A stretch of DNA of 64,000 nucleotides, from assembly GCF_001514235.1 (NCBI RefSeq), contig NZ_KQ948924.1, positions 999,832-1,063,831 of the forward strand, read 5' to 3'. This document shows positions 8,295-16,735 of the stretch, one piece after another. Every line of letters starts with the position of its first letter. Positions within the stretch are counted from its first letter, which is position 1. Origin of the DNA: Streptomyces caeruleatus (GTDB lineage Bacteria; Actinomycetota; Actinomycetes; Streptomycetales; Streptomycetaceae). The notes under the pieces were generated by a model. The model was not told where the DNA came from. It did no database searches and saw only the letters and a program-made list of their open reading frames with translations. The position numbers and the translations under genes are program-made.

Positions 8295-9278
8295 ATGCCG
8301 ACCGCACGTGATCAGCACTTGCTGGTGAAGGTCGCCCGCATGTACTACGAGGAAGGTCGCTCCCAGCAGGAGATCGCCCACGCCCTCGGCGTCAGCAGGC
8401 CCAACGTCTCCCGCATGCTCGCCGCAGCCCGGGAGCGGGGGATCGTCGAGATCAGCATTCACGATCCGGCAGGGCGCCACCTGACCCTGGAGGGCGAGCT
8501 GCGCGCGACGTTCGGCCTGCGTGACTGCCGGGTGGCCGATGCCCCTGGAAGTGACCGCACCCTGACCCATGTCGGAGACCTCGGAGCCCGCTGGTTGCTG
8601 GAGACCCTGCGGCCCGAGCAGCGCGTCGGGGTGTCCTGGGGCCGCACGCTTCAGGCGGTTGTGCAGCACGTCCCCGACAACGGCGGGCTCAACGTCGAAG
8701 TGGTGCCCCTCGTCGGCGGTCTGTCCTCTGTGGACTGCGAGATCACCGGCGAGGAACTGGTACGGGACCTGGCCGCGCGCCTCGGCGGCCAATTTCGCCG
8801 CCTGCACGCTCCGGCCCTTCTCACCACCCCGGCGAGCAGACAGATCCTGCTCGCCGAGCCCTCCGTCCAGGCCGCGCTCAAGGCAGCCGAACAGGTCGGC
8901 ATCGCGCTGGTCGGCATCGGCAGCCACGGCGTCGGTTCCTCCGCGGCAATCATCGACGCCCTGGCACTCGACCCGCGGGAAAGAGAGGAGTTCGACAGCC
9001 GACAACCGGCCGGCGACCTCTGCGCGCGCTTCTTCGACGTCGACGGAAGAGCGATTCCCGGACCCGTCGAGGACCGGGTACTGGCCGTGACTCTTGAGCA
9101 GCTGTCCAGGATCCCGCTCGTGGCGGGGGTGGCGGCCGGGGCGGAGAAGGCCCGCGGCGTGCTCGGCGCCCTGCGCAGCGGCACGGTCGATGTGCTGATC
9201 TCCGATGGCTCACTCGCTCGCGCCCTGCTCTCCGCCCAAGCCCCCTCCGACATGGTCGGGACCAGGAGGAGGCCCTAG
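8295..9278 (+). CDS. SorC/DeoR-type sugar-binding transcriptional regulator
   Basis: 327 residues from ATG at 8295 (AGGAAG upstream). Residues about 5-55 form a winged HTH of the SorC family (YYEEGRSQQEIAHALGVSRPNVSRML). The rest is the sugar-phosphate-binding effector domain, with GVSWGRTL, VVPLVGGL and ALVGIGSHG, the usual SorC blocks. Such proteins bind a phosphorylated sugar, release or activate promoters, and control nearby transport genes. It follows HPr by 57 nt on the same strand and is therefore likely co-transcribed and autoregulated through the operator at 7850. The effector is probably the phosphorylated polyol delivered by the PTS. Confidence 0.92.
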   Translation: MPTARDQHLLVKVARMYYEEGRSQQEIAHALGVSRPNVSRMLAAARERGIVEISIHDPAGRHLTLEGELRATFGLRDCRVADAPGSDRTLTHVGDLGARWLLETLRPEQRVGVSWGRTLQAVVQHVPDNGGLNVEVVPLVGGLSSVDCEITGEELVRDLAARLGGQFRRLHAPALLTTPASRQILLAEPSVQAALKAAEQVGIALVGIGSHGVGSSAAIIDALALDPREREEFDSRQPAGDLCARFFDVDGRAIPGPVEDRVLAVTLEQLSRIPLVAGVAAGAEKARGVLGALRSGTVDVLISDGSLARALLSAQAPSDMVGTRRRP

Positions 9279-9431
9279 CGACCAAGGGCCGCCGGAACTG
9301 GAGCCAGCCATGCGCCGGGTACCTCCAGCCCTCGCGCTCGGACCGTTTGGCGGGTGGTCCCTGGCCGCCCCATCGGCCGCACTCGACACCAGTTGCCCTA
9401 CGAGGGCACGCGGCGAGCGTGTGAGGGACGG

Positions 9432-9764
9432 TCAGCCCTGATCCGGGACGGCCATCTCTGCGAGCAGGGACCAGTCGTTTCGCGGGATCGTCGTGTTGAT
9501 GATGCGCGGGGTCTCGGCGAGGTAGGGCGGCAGTGTCTTCCGGGCGGTCCGGAAGTGCTCGGAACCGACGTGCTCAGCGCCTGCCTCGTCGTCGCGGAAG
9601 GCTTCCAGGAGGACATACTCGGCCGGGTCGTCGAGGCTCCGCGACCAGTCGAACCAGAGGCAGCCGGGTTCGGCGCGCGTCGCCCGGGTGAATTCGGCAG
9701 CGATCTGCGGCCACTGGTCCGCGTGCTCGGGCAGGACGCGGAATTTCGCGGTGATGAAGATCAT
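9432..9764 (-). CDS. Antibiotic biosynthesis monooxygenase (ABM) family protein, putative quinol monooxygenase
   Basis: 110 residues from ATG at 9764 (GAGGAG upstream). The ferredoxin-like ABM fold is recognisable: MIFITAKFRVLPEHADQWPQ, the central TRAEPGCLWFDWSRS and YVLLEAFRDDEAGAEH. This single-domain, YgiN-like type forms dimers and oxidises quinols without a bound cofactor, or acts in stress responses. It stands alone, separated from the DUF1097 gene by a strong terminator, so it is its own transcription unit. The physiological substrate cannot be read from the sequence. Confidence 0.82.
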   Translation of the reverse strand: MIFITAKFRVLPEHADQWPQIAAEFTRATRAEPGCLWFDWSRSLDDPAEYVLLEAFRDDEAGAEHVGSEHFRTARKTLPPYLAETPRIINTTIPRNDWSLLAEMAVPDQG

Positions 9765-9855
9765 CTCAAGACTCCTCGGTGGGTGTGGTGGCTGAACGGC
9801 CGTGTTCTGCATGGCCGTGGTCTTCGTGTTCATGGTCGGTGCCAAGTGCCTCGGC

Positions 9856-9895
9856 GCGCGCCGTGGTCGTATGCCTTCCCACGACCACGGCGCGC
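9856..9895 (-). terminator. Strong hairpin terminator after DUF1097 gene
   Basis: A 15-bp perfect stem (9856-9870 pairs with 9881-9895) with a 10-nt loop. It lies 16 nt beyond the DUF1097 stop in the direction of transcription and ends the amidohydrolase/ADH operon. There is no T-tract, as is common in streptomycetes. Confidence 0.75.
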
Positions 9896-9910
9896 CGGCT
9901 CCCAGGCGGC

Positions 9911-10405
9911 TCAGGCGGGCTGCTTCGTCGTACGTCCTGTCCGCAGCGGCAGTTCGCCGAGTGCTTCCGAGGCGTACGCGAGGAGGGCTCCCACGACGAG
10001 TGAGATGAGCGTGCTCTGCCAGACCGTGCCGTTGCCGAAGTAGCAGGCCGCTCCGACGAAGGCGCCGGGGATGAACGACAGCGGGCTCCAGCGTGCCTGC
10101 ACGCACATACCGAAGGCGCCGACGGCGACGCACAGCCCGAGGATCACGGCGGAGTCGGGGGCAAGTTGGGTGGCCGCCCAGAAGATGAGCCAGCCCCATA
10201 GCAGGCCGGTGGCGTTGGCTCCCAGGGTCTTGCCGAGGCCGGCCGCTTTTCCGCCGGCGCTGTAGAAGCAGGCCCACGCGGCGAAGCCGACCCAGACCAC
10301 GAGCGGAGCCCTGAGCCCGCCCAGGCTGTGGACGGACGCGCTGACGGCGGTGAAGACGCCGGCGAGCAGGCCGATGGAGATGCCCAGAGCTATCAGTTTC
10401 TTCAT
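9911..10405 (-). CDS. DUF1097 membrane protein
   Basis: 164 residues with about five hydrophobic helices (LIALGISIGLLAGVFTAV, LVVWVGFAAWACFYSAGG, LLWGWLIFWAATQL, ILGLCVAVGAFGMCVQ, TLISLVVGALLAYASE). The GFAAWACFYSAGG and SFIPGAFVGAACYFG blocks fit the DUF1097/YcdZ family of inner-membrane proteins. A 21-nt gap separates it from the alcohol dehydrogenase gene, so it is the last gene of that operon. In other bacteria such proteins neighbour alcohol or aldehyde metabolism and may be small permeases; that role is inference. Confidence 0.8.
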   Translation of the reverse strand: MKKLIALGISIGLLAGVFTAVSASVHSLGGLRAPLVVWVGFAAWACFYSAGGKAAGLGKTLGANATGLLWGWLIFWAATQLAPDSAVILGLCVAVGAFGMCVQARWSPLSFIPGAFVGAACYFGNGTVWQSTLISLVVGALLAYASEALGELPLRTGRTTKQPA

Positions 10406-10426
10406 GGCGATTCCCCTCCGGCGAGG

Positions 10427-11452
10427 TCAGGGGACGAGGATCGCGCGTCCACGGACCCGTCCGGCATCGAGATCGTCCAGGGCGTCCTGGAAACGGTCGA
10501 GGGGGTACTTGACGGTGTGCAGCCGGACCCGGTCCTGCGCGGCGAGCACCATGAGCTCGCGCAGGTCGCTGTAGGAGCCGACGAGGTTGCCGATGAAGTT
10601 GATCTCGGTCGAGATGATGTCGATGGTCGGAACGTCGATGTTCTCCCCATACCCGACCACGTGGTAATCGCCCGCCCGGCGCAGCATGCGCACCCCGTCC
10701 CGGGTCGCGCCGCCCTCGCCGACGAAGTCGATGACGGTCTCGGCCCCATGACCACCCGTCAGCTCCAGCACTTCCGCCACCTGTCCCCCATCGGCAACGA
10801 CACCGTGGTCGGCACCCATGGTCTCGGCCAGCTTCACCGCCTCGGCGTTGCGGTCGACGACGACGATCTCGGCCGCGGTGAGCGCCTTGAGTACCTGGAT
10901 ACCGATGTGGCCGAGCCCGCCCGCGCCGATGACGACGCACCGGTCGCCCGGGCGAAGCTTGCGTGCCGCCTTCGCCGCGGCGTGGTAAGCGGTGAGTCCG
11001 GCGTCGGCGAGGGCGGCGACGTCAGACGGCTCCAGGGAGTCGTCGAGGCGTACGACACTCCGGGCCGACGTCTTCAGGTACTCGGAGTAGCCGCCCGCGC
11101 TGTCGATGCCGGGGAAGGAATTCTGCTCGCAGTGGACATCGTCGCCCAGTCGGCATGCCCGGCACAGTCCGCAGGTGATCAGCGGGTGGACGATGACCTT
11201 GTCGCCCTCGGCGACGTTGGTGACGGCGCTGCCGACCGCCTGCACCCAGCCCGCGTTCTCGTGCCCGATGGTGTACGGCAGCGTCACCCCCGACTTCTCG
11301 GCCCACTGTCCTTCGAGGATGTGCAGATCGGTACGGCACACGCCCGCGCCGCCGATCCGGACGATCACGTCGAACGGGCCGGTGACCTCGGGAGCCGGGA
11401 CATCGGCCATGACGAGGTTCTGGTGGTAGCCGACGACCTGGACTGCCTTCAT
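10427..11452 (-). CDS. NAD-dependent zinc alcohol dehydrogenase
   Basis: 341 residues, a normal medium-chain length. The catalytic zinc ligands are visible in GVCRTDLH (Cys, about 38) and GHENAG (His-Glu, about 63), and the structural zinc by the four cysteines of CGLCRACRLGDDVHC (about 93-107). The Rossmann motif VVIGAGGLGHIGIQVL follows at about 170. The sequence resembles the alcohol dehydrogenase encoded with propane and other binuclear-iron monooxygenases in Rhodococcus and Mycobacterium, which oxidises the alcohol product. The start overlaps the upstream stop (ATGA). Confidence 0.92.
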   Translation of the reverse strand: MKAVQVVGYHQNLVMADVPAPEVTGPFDVIVRIGGAGVCRTDLHILEGQWAEKSGVTLPYTIGHENAGWVQAVGSAVTNVAEGDKVIVHPLITCGLCRACRLGDDVHCEQNSFPGIDSAGGYSEYLKTSARSVVRLDDSLEPSDVAALADAGLTAYHAAAKAARKLRPGDRCVVIGAGGLGHIGIQVLKALTAAEIVVVDRNAEAVKLAETMGADHGVVADGGQVAEVLELTGGHGAETVIDFVGEGGATRDGVRMLRRAGDYHVVGYGENIDVPTIDIISTEINFIGNLVGSYSDLRELMVLAAQDRVRLHTVKYPLDRFQDALDDLDAGRVRGRAILVP

Positions 11453-12243
11453 GAGACGTTCTCCTTCACGGGGTGGTTCATGGGGGAATGCGTGGCCGAT
11501 CCTGTGGGGGAGGCGGCGTATGCAGGTTCCTCCGCACGTGGGGTCTGGTCGGCCGCGGAATCGGGATAGCGGGTGCGCAGCAGGCCGCGGCAGAAGTGGG
11601 CGTTGCCGTCGATCGAGATCCGCACCGCGCGGGCGAAGCGCAGTCGCAGTGGGATCTCTCCGGGCGGGAAGCGGTCTCCGTGCTCGTCCACCAGGACGGG
11701 GTCCGTCGACGCGGTGCCCAGGCCCAGGTCGGCCCGGCGCCGCAGCAGCGCCCGAGTCGCCGGTGCGTCGGGGAGGTCGCCGAGCACCACGTCGTAAAGT
11801 CGCTCCTCGGCGAGTTCGGGGCGTTGCCGCAACAGCGAGGTCAGCGTCCGTTCCATCGCCGCGGTGTGCGCCTTGCGCCGGAAGGTCTCCCGCAACTCCT
11901 CCAGGTCGGACTCGGCCTCGGCACCGAAGGTGCCCCGGTAGCCCGCGTCCGCGGCCAGACCGCGGTTGATCAGCTCGGAGTCGTGGTGGTCGTCGAGCAG
12001 GACGGCGGCCTGCGTCACGTCCGCGAGCGCCGTGACGGCGTCCTTGGCGTCCGAGGCCATCAGATAGGCGAAGTTCGGGGAGCAGAAGGAGGTCGGCAGG
12101 CGCAGGTGGACGGTCACCCGTCCCTCGTCCGTCACGTCCACGGACCGTACGAAACCGAGGTCGGTGATCGGCTCGTCCAGCTCGGGGTCGTAGACCTGCC
12201 CCAGCGCCGCGTGCACGGCACGCTCCAGCGGGTGGCCGGACAT
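11449..12243 (-). CDS. MIP18/DUF59-type iron-sulfur assembly-like protein of monooxygenase loci
   Basis: 264 residues from ATG at 12243, one base after the amidohydrolase stop. The N-terminal about 85 residues are a MIP18/PaaD-like domain (ALGQVYDPELDEPITDLGFV, LRLPTSFCSPNF); the Cys in the latter loop is the one expected in such proteins. The helical middle (ELRETFRRKAHTAAMERTL) and C-terminal part (RISIDGNAHFCRGLL) are special to the version found beside propane-type monooxygenases. A role in metal centre assembly or maturation of the oxygenase is inferred from this context; no oxygenase gene is present here. Confidence 0.78.
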   Translation of the reverse strand: MSGHPLERAVHAALGQVYDPELDEPITDLGFVRSVDVTDEGRVTVHLRLPTSFCSPNFAYLMASDAKDAVTALADVTQAAVLLDDHHDSELINRGLAADAGYRGTFGAEAESDLEELRETFRRKAHTAAMERTLTSLLRQRPELAEERLYDVVLGDLPDAPATRALLRRRADLGLGTASTDPVLVDEHGDRFPPGEIPLRLRFARAVRISIDGNAHFCRGLLRTRYPDSAADQTPRAEEPAYAASPTGSATHSPMNHPVKENVS

Positions 12244-12244
12244 G

Positions 12245-13243
12245 TCAGGCCACCACGGCAGGCGTGAGCTGGTAGGCGGCGGGCACCGGGATGTCGTACA
12301 TGGCGGCGGCGTTGAGCCCGAGGATCTTCTTCTTCTGAGCGACCGTGAGGGGCGGGTACTCGTCCATGTCCTCCGGAATCTGGAAGTCGACGAACCTCTC
12401 CACCAGCCAGCGGGGCGTCCACAGCGCGTAGTCGCTGGAGAACTGGATGCGGTCCTCGTCCAGCCAGTAGAGCAACTCCCCGATGATCTGGGCGAAGTAG
12501 CGCGGACGCGTGTGGATGAAGGGCATCGCGACCGCCAGACCGGCGTGCACATTGGGTTCCTGCGTGGCGATCCAGCAGAAGTCCTCCAGACGCGGCAGTC
12601 CGCAGTGCTCGACGACGAAGTTCAGCTCGGGGAAGTCGGTGGCGACCTGGTCGACGTCCGCCACGTCGAACGCGTCGCGGTCCAGCGGCCGGATGGTGGG
12701 CCCCTTGTGGATGTGGATGTTCTTGATGCCCAGCTCCTGGGCCGTCTCCAGATAGCGGCGGGACCAGGGGTCGTCCAGCTTGTAGCCACGCGAGTCCCCG
12801 TGCCACTCGGCGGTGTACAGCTTCACGCCCTTCAGGCCGAAGCGCCCGGCGTCCCGTCGCAACTGGTCAAGACCCGCCTGCTCGAAGCGGGGGTCCCAGC
12901 AGTGGTTGTAGGTGAGCTTGTCGGGGTGCTGCCGGGCCAGCGCGAACGCCTCCTCCGTCTGCCCGAAGCCGTTGCGGTAGAAGGCACCGAGCCGGGCGGG
13001 CTGGAAGATGGCGTGGTCGACGTACCCGTCGGTGAACAGGTCCTTCATCAGACGCTCGCCGCCGTAGTACAGGTACTCCTCGTACGGCCACAGCTCCGAC
13101 GCCGGGCTGAGGTTGCGGTGGTAGTCGTAGAAGCAGTCGATGAACTGCTTTCCGTGCACGTTGAGTTGGTTGTCGGGGCGGGCGTCCCACAGCGCGATGT
13201 GGGCGTCCACGATGAAGTAGCTCTCGCCGTCCTTGCTGTACAT
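12245..13243 (-). CDS. Amidohydrolase family protein of monooxygenase-type locus
   Basis: 332 residues of the amidohydrolase-2 TIM-barrel family. The metal-site region is read as VDAHIALWD (about 12-20), HIHKGP (about 182), EHCG (about 218) and FSSDYALW (about 275). The first motif lacks the second histidine of the usual HxH, which is typical of this subgroup and may alter metal binding. Homologues are encoded directly after propane monooxygenase subunits in Rhodococcus and Mycobacterium, where the role is unsettled. Here it is the first gene of a four-gene operon that starts 180 nt from the divergent Fis-type regulator. Confidence 0.85.
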   Translation of the reverse strand: MYSKDGESYFIVDAHIALWDARPDNQLNVHGKQFIDCFYDYHRNLSPASELWPYEEYLYYGGERLMKDLFTDGYVDHAIFQPARLGAFYRNGFGQTEEAFALARQHPDKLTYNHCWDPRFEQAGLDQLRRDAGRFGLKGVKLYTAEWHGDSRGYKLDDPWSRRYLETAQELGIKNIHIHKGPTIRPLDRDAFDVADVDQVATDFPELNFVVEHCGLPRLEDFCWIATQEPNVHAGLAVAMPFIHTRPRYFAQIIGELLYWLDEDRIQFSSDYALWTPRWLVERFVDFQIPEDMDEYPPLTVAQKKKILGLNAAAMYDIPVPAAYQLTPAVVA

Positions 13244-13326
13244 GTGCGTCCCTCCATGTGTCCTGGCGGCTCTCGGCTCGTCAGGAAGGGACCGTACGAA
13301 GCGCTGAGGGACGTCGGGGAGGTGCC

Positions 13327-13349
13327 GCGTGTCTCACTTTGAGACACGC
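13327..13349. promoter_or_regulatory. Perfect palindrome, candidate activator site in divergent promoter
   Basis: GCGTGTCTCA (13327-13336) and TGAGACACGC (13340-13349) are exact inverted repeats around CTT. The site lies 84 nt upstream of the amidohydrolase start and 75 nt upstream of the regulator start. TGTCTCA/TGAGACA arms are the kind of site bound by AcoR/MimR-like Fis-type regulators; binding by the adjacent gene product is inferred. Confidence 0.7.
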
Positions 13350-13423
13350 GCACCGGCGACGGCCGCGCACACGCCGAGTAGCGTGAGCGGTGCAGACGCA
13401 AGGACGCGTCCCGGAGGTCGAAC

Positions 13424-14935
13424 GTGGACATACCCAAGCCACCGGTGGAAGCCACAGTCGGCGCGGCGGCCCGAGAGGTGGCGGTGCTGGCACCGCGGTT
13501 GCGTGCGTCATGGCAGCGTAGTGAGCATTACGGTCTGTCGCCCGAGGACATGCGGCCCGTGTTCACGGGCTCGGTGGACACGGCCTCCCTGCTCTACGAG
13601 TGTGGCCACGAGGTGCTCCAGGGGCTGCACAGGACGCTCGCCAACGAGCCGGTCAGCCTGATGATCACCGACCGTGACGGTCTGGTGCTGTGCAGGCTGT
13701 GCGACGACTCCTCGATCAACCGGTCGCTCGACCGGGTCAACCTGGCGCCGGGTTTCTATTTCGCCGAACGCAACGCCGGCACCAACGGGCTCGGCCTCGC
13801 CCTGGCCGACCGCACCCCGTCACTGGTGCGGGCCGATGAGCACTACTGCACGGCACTGCGCGGATACACCTGCGCCGCGGTCCCGATCCTCGACCCGATC
13901 ACCGGCTCTCTCGCCGGCAGCGTCAACCTCACCACCTGGTCCGACTCCTCGTCGGAGCTGCTGCTGGCGCTCGCCCAGGCCACCGCCGGGAACACAACGG
14001 CGCTGATGCTGGCGCGCGGAACCGGCCGGAGGCCGCGGCCGACCCCACGCGGGGAAGTGTTCCGCGTGTACGCCGACCGCTTCCGGCAGCAGGGCGACCC
14101 TTACGGCGCGGTTTCCCGCAGCTGGAGCGATGCCGTCGCGACGGCGTGCACCGCGATGGCCCAGGGACGGATCGTCGCGGCTGTGGGTGAGCCCGGAGCG
14201 GGCAAGACCACGCTGATCTCCCTCGCCCGCCGGCAGACGGAGCCACGCGAGCGCGTTCTGAGTGCCCGGCCGCCCGCCCCGGACGATGCGCACGACTGGC
14301 TGACACTGTGGACGCCGGAGCTCGACAAGGACAGCACCTGCGTCATCGTCTCCGGGGTGGGCGCCCTGCCGGCGTGGACGGCCGCCGAACTGGCGCGGGT
14401 GTTCAGGCGAGCGCACCGGACGGACGGCGGAGCATCCGGCCGTCTGCAGCCGTTCGCCATGACTGCGGAGAGTTATGCCGCCATCCCGGAAACGCTTGCC
14501 CCACTGGTCGACACCGTGGTCGAGGTGCCCGCGCTGCGCAGCCGCCCGGACGACGTGATGCCCCTCGCCCACCACTTCGCCCGCCAGCACCGCGGACACG
14601 CGGTCACCTTCACACCCGCCGCCGAACGCGCGCTCAGCGCCTACGACTGGCCGGAGAATGTCAGGCAGCTCCGCCGGGTCATCCGCAACGCGGCTTCGCG
14701 CACCGAAGTGATCGATACCCATCACCTTCCGGCCGAGGTCTTCACCGACACCGTCCGGCGCCTGGGTCGCCTCCAGGAACTCGAACGCGACGAGATCGTC
14801 CGCTGCCTGACCGAACCGGGCACCACCGTGGCACAGGCCGCGGAGCGACTCGGCATGAGTCGCGCGAGCGTCTACCGCAAGGTGGCGCGATACGGCATCA
14901 AGCTGCCCGACCGCACCCGTCCAAAGCGGTCCTGA
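13424..14935 (+). CDS. GAF/AAA+/Fis-type transcriptional regulator (AcoR/MimR-like) lacking a sigma-54 contact motif
   Basis: 503 residues from GTG at 13424 behind GGAGG. An N-terminal segment (LRASWQRSEHYGLSPEDMRPVF) and a GAF sensor (about 70-200, FAERNAGTNGLGLAL) match AcoR. The AAA+ part (about 225-440) keeps the Walker A motif GEPGAGKTTL but is much reduced and shows no GAFTGA loop, which contacts sigma-54. A C-terminal Fis-type HTH follows (TVAQAAERLGMSRASVYRKVARYG). Streptomycetes lack sigma-54, so it must activate or repress by another route. It is divergent from the amidohydrolase operon with a perfect palindrome between them, so that operon is the likely target. Confidence 0.88.
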   Translation: MDIPKPPVEATVGAAAREVAVLAPRLRASWQRSEHYGLSPEDMRPVFTGSVDTASLLYECGHEVLQGLHRTLANEPVSLMITDRDGLVLCRLCDDSSINRSLDRVNLAPGFYFAERNAGTNGLGLALADRTPSLVRADEHYCTALRGYTCAAVPILDPITGSLAGSVNLTTWSDSSSELLLALAQATAGNTTALMLARGTGRRPRPTPRGEVFRVYADRFRQQGDPYGAVSRSWSDAVATACTAMAQGRIVAAVGEPGAGKTTLISLARRQTEPRERVLSARPPAPDDAHDWLTLWTPELDKDSTCVIVSGVGALPAWTAAELARVFRRAHRTDGGASGRLQPFAMTAESYAAIPETLAPLVDTVVEVPALRSRPDDVMPLAHHFARQHRGHAVTFTPAAERALSAYDWPENVRQLRRVIRNAASRTEVIDTHHLPAEVFTDTVRRLGRLQELERDEIVRCLTEPGTTVAQAAERLGMSRASVYRKVARYGIKLPDRTRPKRS

Positions 14936-16023
14936 GTGTGCCGGGTTCATCCCGGTTTGCCTACTGCTCGGCAATGGAGCCGGAACGCCGATGGCGTTCC
15001 TCGTCTGCGGGGTGGTCGTCGCCATGCCGGCGGTGGGCCTCCTCACCATGTCGGCACGGCTCAAGAAGCCCGGCGGACGAGCAGCCAGCCGAGCACGGTG
15101 TGGTCGACGGGGATGAGGCCCCGCGGTTGCGCGCTCGGGCCACCCGGGTGAAACGGGGCAGGGTGAAGAGCTCGGGGCGACTGAGTGTGGGCCGCCACGG
15201 CTTCCCGGAACCGGGCCAGCGTCCCGACGTGCACCGACCATGGCCAACGCCAGGTCTTTTCGTACGGCACGCCGCGTCCCTCACCCCGGACGGCTACGTC
15301 ATCCTCCGCGACCGCCTCGGCAAGGTCAACCGCACCTTCCGTCCCGGAGACGCGAGAGTCGGCCGAGCCGGCAGTCTTCATGGGTGGGCGTGCCGATGGG
15401 CCTGCAGCATCGTGGTGTTCGCGATTTGCGGTGTCGGCGACGACCGCCTTCGCCAGGAACCAGTGGTAGTAGCCGGCATCCGAGAGGTTTAGCTTCCCTG
15501 GGCACCCCCAGCGGTTGCCGCGGACGCCTTGCCCCGTGCACGATGCCGGGTGTTGCGATCCGGGGCACGCCAGCAGGTGTCGGCCCCCGACACCCCACCC
15601 GCACATCCAGGGCGGTCTGAACCTGATGGCGCCTGAAACAAGTCTCCACGGTGGCGAGTCCGTGGGCACTGCTGTGCCTTGCCGCCGTCGTCCCCGGCCG
15701 CTCGCACACCGGCCGGTGCACGCCCGGGCCTCCGCCGGACGCACACACCGCTTCGTCCAGCACCCGGTGGGTCCCAGCGCGGCAGCCGGGGGCTCCGGGA
15801 GATGTCCATGTCAGCTGGCGTAGCCAGCATCTGAAAGCGTGGAACGCCAGAACCGTGACGATGCCTCATCGGCAAGCCCCTGGCGAGACACGGCCAGCCC
15901 AGCCTGACGCCCGCAGCGCACTGCCCCCGGTCAAGCGGTCGCCATGGTGCGAGGGACGTGCTCAGAAGTCAGACCAGTCACCGGCGGCGAGGGGCACACC
16001 GGTCCGCCGCCGTACGGAACGCG
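14936..16023. other. About 1.1 kb without a recognisable gene
   Basis: No frame carries a recognisable family. A short hydrophobic stretch starting at ATG 14991 (MAFLVCGVVVAMPAVGLL, then a basic tail, 42 residues) looks like the last helix of a membrane protein but has no upstream continuation. A plus-strand segment around 15270-15350 (LTPDGYVILRDRLGKVNR) is protein-like but interrupted. The region is probably eroded gene remains between the regulator and the convergent TetR gene. Confidence 0.5.
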
Positions 16024-16650
16024 TCACGGGGTCAGGGTGTCGAAGTCAAGGTTGTGGAACGCGTTCTCGACGAACCGGGCCGCGAGGTGCCGCGCGGCGT
16101 TCAGGTCACCACCGCGGTCGATGGTGTGCTCACAGACTTGGAGGGCCACGCCGACGCAGGCGGCGGCAAGGGCGTCGGCGTTGGATCCGAGAGCGGGTCC
16201 GAACACCTCTTCACGGCGCTTGATGAGGCTGGTGAGCTGCTCGGTCACGCCGTTGACGACTTCGCGTCTCAGCGTCGCCGGACGGTCGCCGGTCCTTTCG
16301 CCCCGGAAGAGCAGGTTGAAGCCTTCCGCGCGCTCGGCCGCGAAGCGGAAGAGTGGCTCCATGCCGACCTGGGACAGCTCCGCGAGGGGCAGAGGGCCGC
16401 CTCGCTCGTAGGCATCGGCGACCCATTGCCGGAAGACCTCGGCCTCGCGTCGTACGACGTGCAGGTAGATCTGCTCCTTGTTGCCGAGCCGGGCGTAGAG
16501 GGTCGGCTTGGTCGTCCCGGCCCGCTGGGCGATGTCCGCGATCTGCGCGGCGGCGTACCCCTCGGCATGGAAGACGGCGCGCGCCGCGTCGAGGAGGTCG
16601 TCCTCGACGAAGCGGCGGCCGCTGAGGCTGGTATTCGGGTGCACGGACAC
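16024..16650 (-). CDS. TetR-family transcriptional regulator
   Basis: 208 residues. The N-terminal HTH (about 12-58) is canonical: DDLLDAARAVFHAEGYAAAQIADIAQRAGTTKPTLYARLGNKEQIY. The C-terminal helical ligand domain ends in LAARFVENAFHNLDFD. It follows the secreted beta-propeller gene by 85 nt on the same strand. A palindrome sits just upstream of its start, consistent with autoregulation. Ligand and targets beyond its neighbour are unknown. Confidence 0.9.
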   Translation of the reverse strand: MSVHPNTSLSGRRFVEDDLLDAARAVFHAEGYAAAQIADIAQRAGTTKPTLYARLGNKEQIYLHVVRREAEVFRQWVADAYERGGPLPLAELSQVGMEPLFRFAAERAEGFNLLFRGERTGDRPATLRREVVNGVTEQLTSLIKRREEVFGPALGSNADALAAACVGVALQVCEHTIDRGGDLNAARHLAARFVENAFHNLDFDTLTP

Positions 16651-16687
16651 CGTGCAAGTCTACGGAGCGCCATAACCCGGGCGGTAC

Positions 16688-16703
16688 GTGGTGTATACGG
16701 CAC
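16688..16703. promoter_or_regulatory. Palindrome upstream of TetR gene, candidate operator
   Basis: GTG, two bases, GTATAC, two bases, CAC: a symmetric 16-mer with only the 2-nt pairs mismatched, 38 nt upstream of the TetR start. GTATAC-centred palindromes are common TetR-family operators. It lies between the propeller gene stop and the TetR start. Confidence 0.5.
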
Positions 16704-16735
16704 TACCACCCGGGTGCGACAGCAGCGGCGCCGGG

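Noticed and set aside
14936..15492. Plus-strand extension of open frames after the Fis-type regulator
   Set aside because: The frames overlap each other on both strands and none has a start with a ribosome site or a recognised domain.
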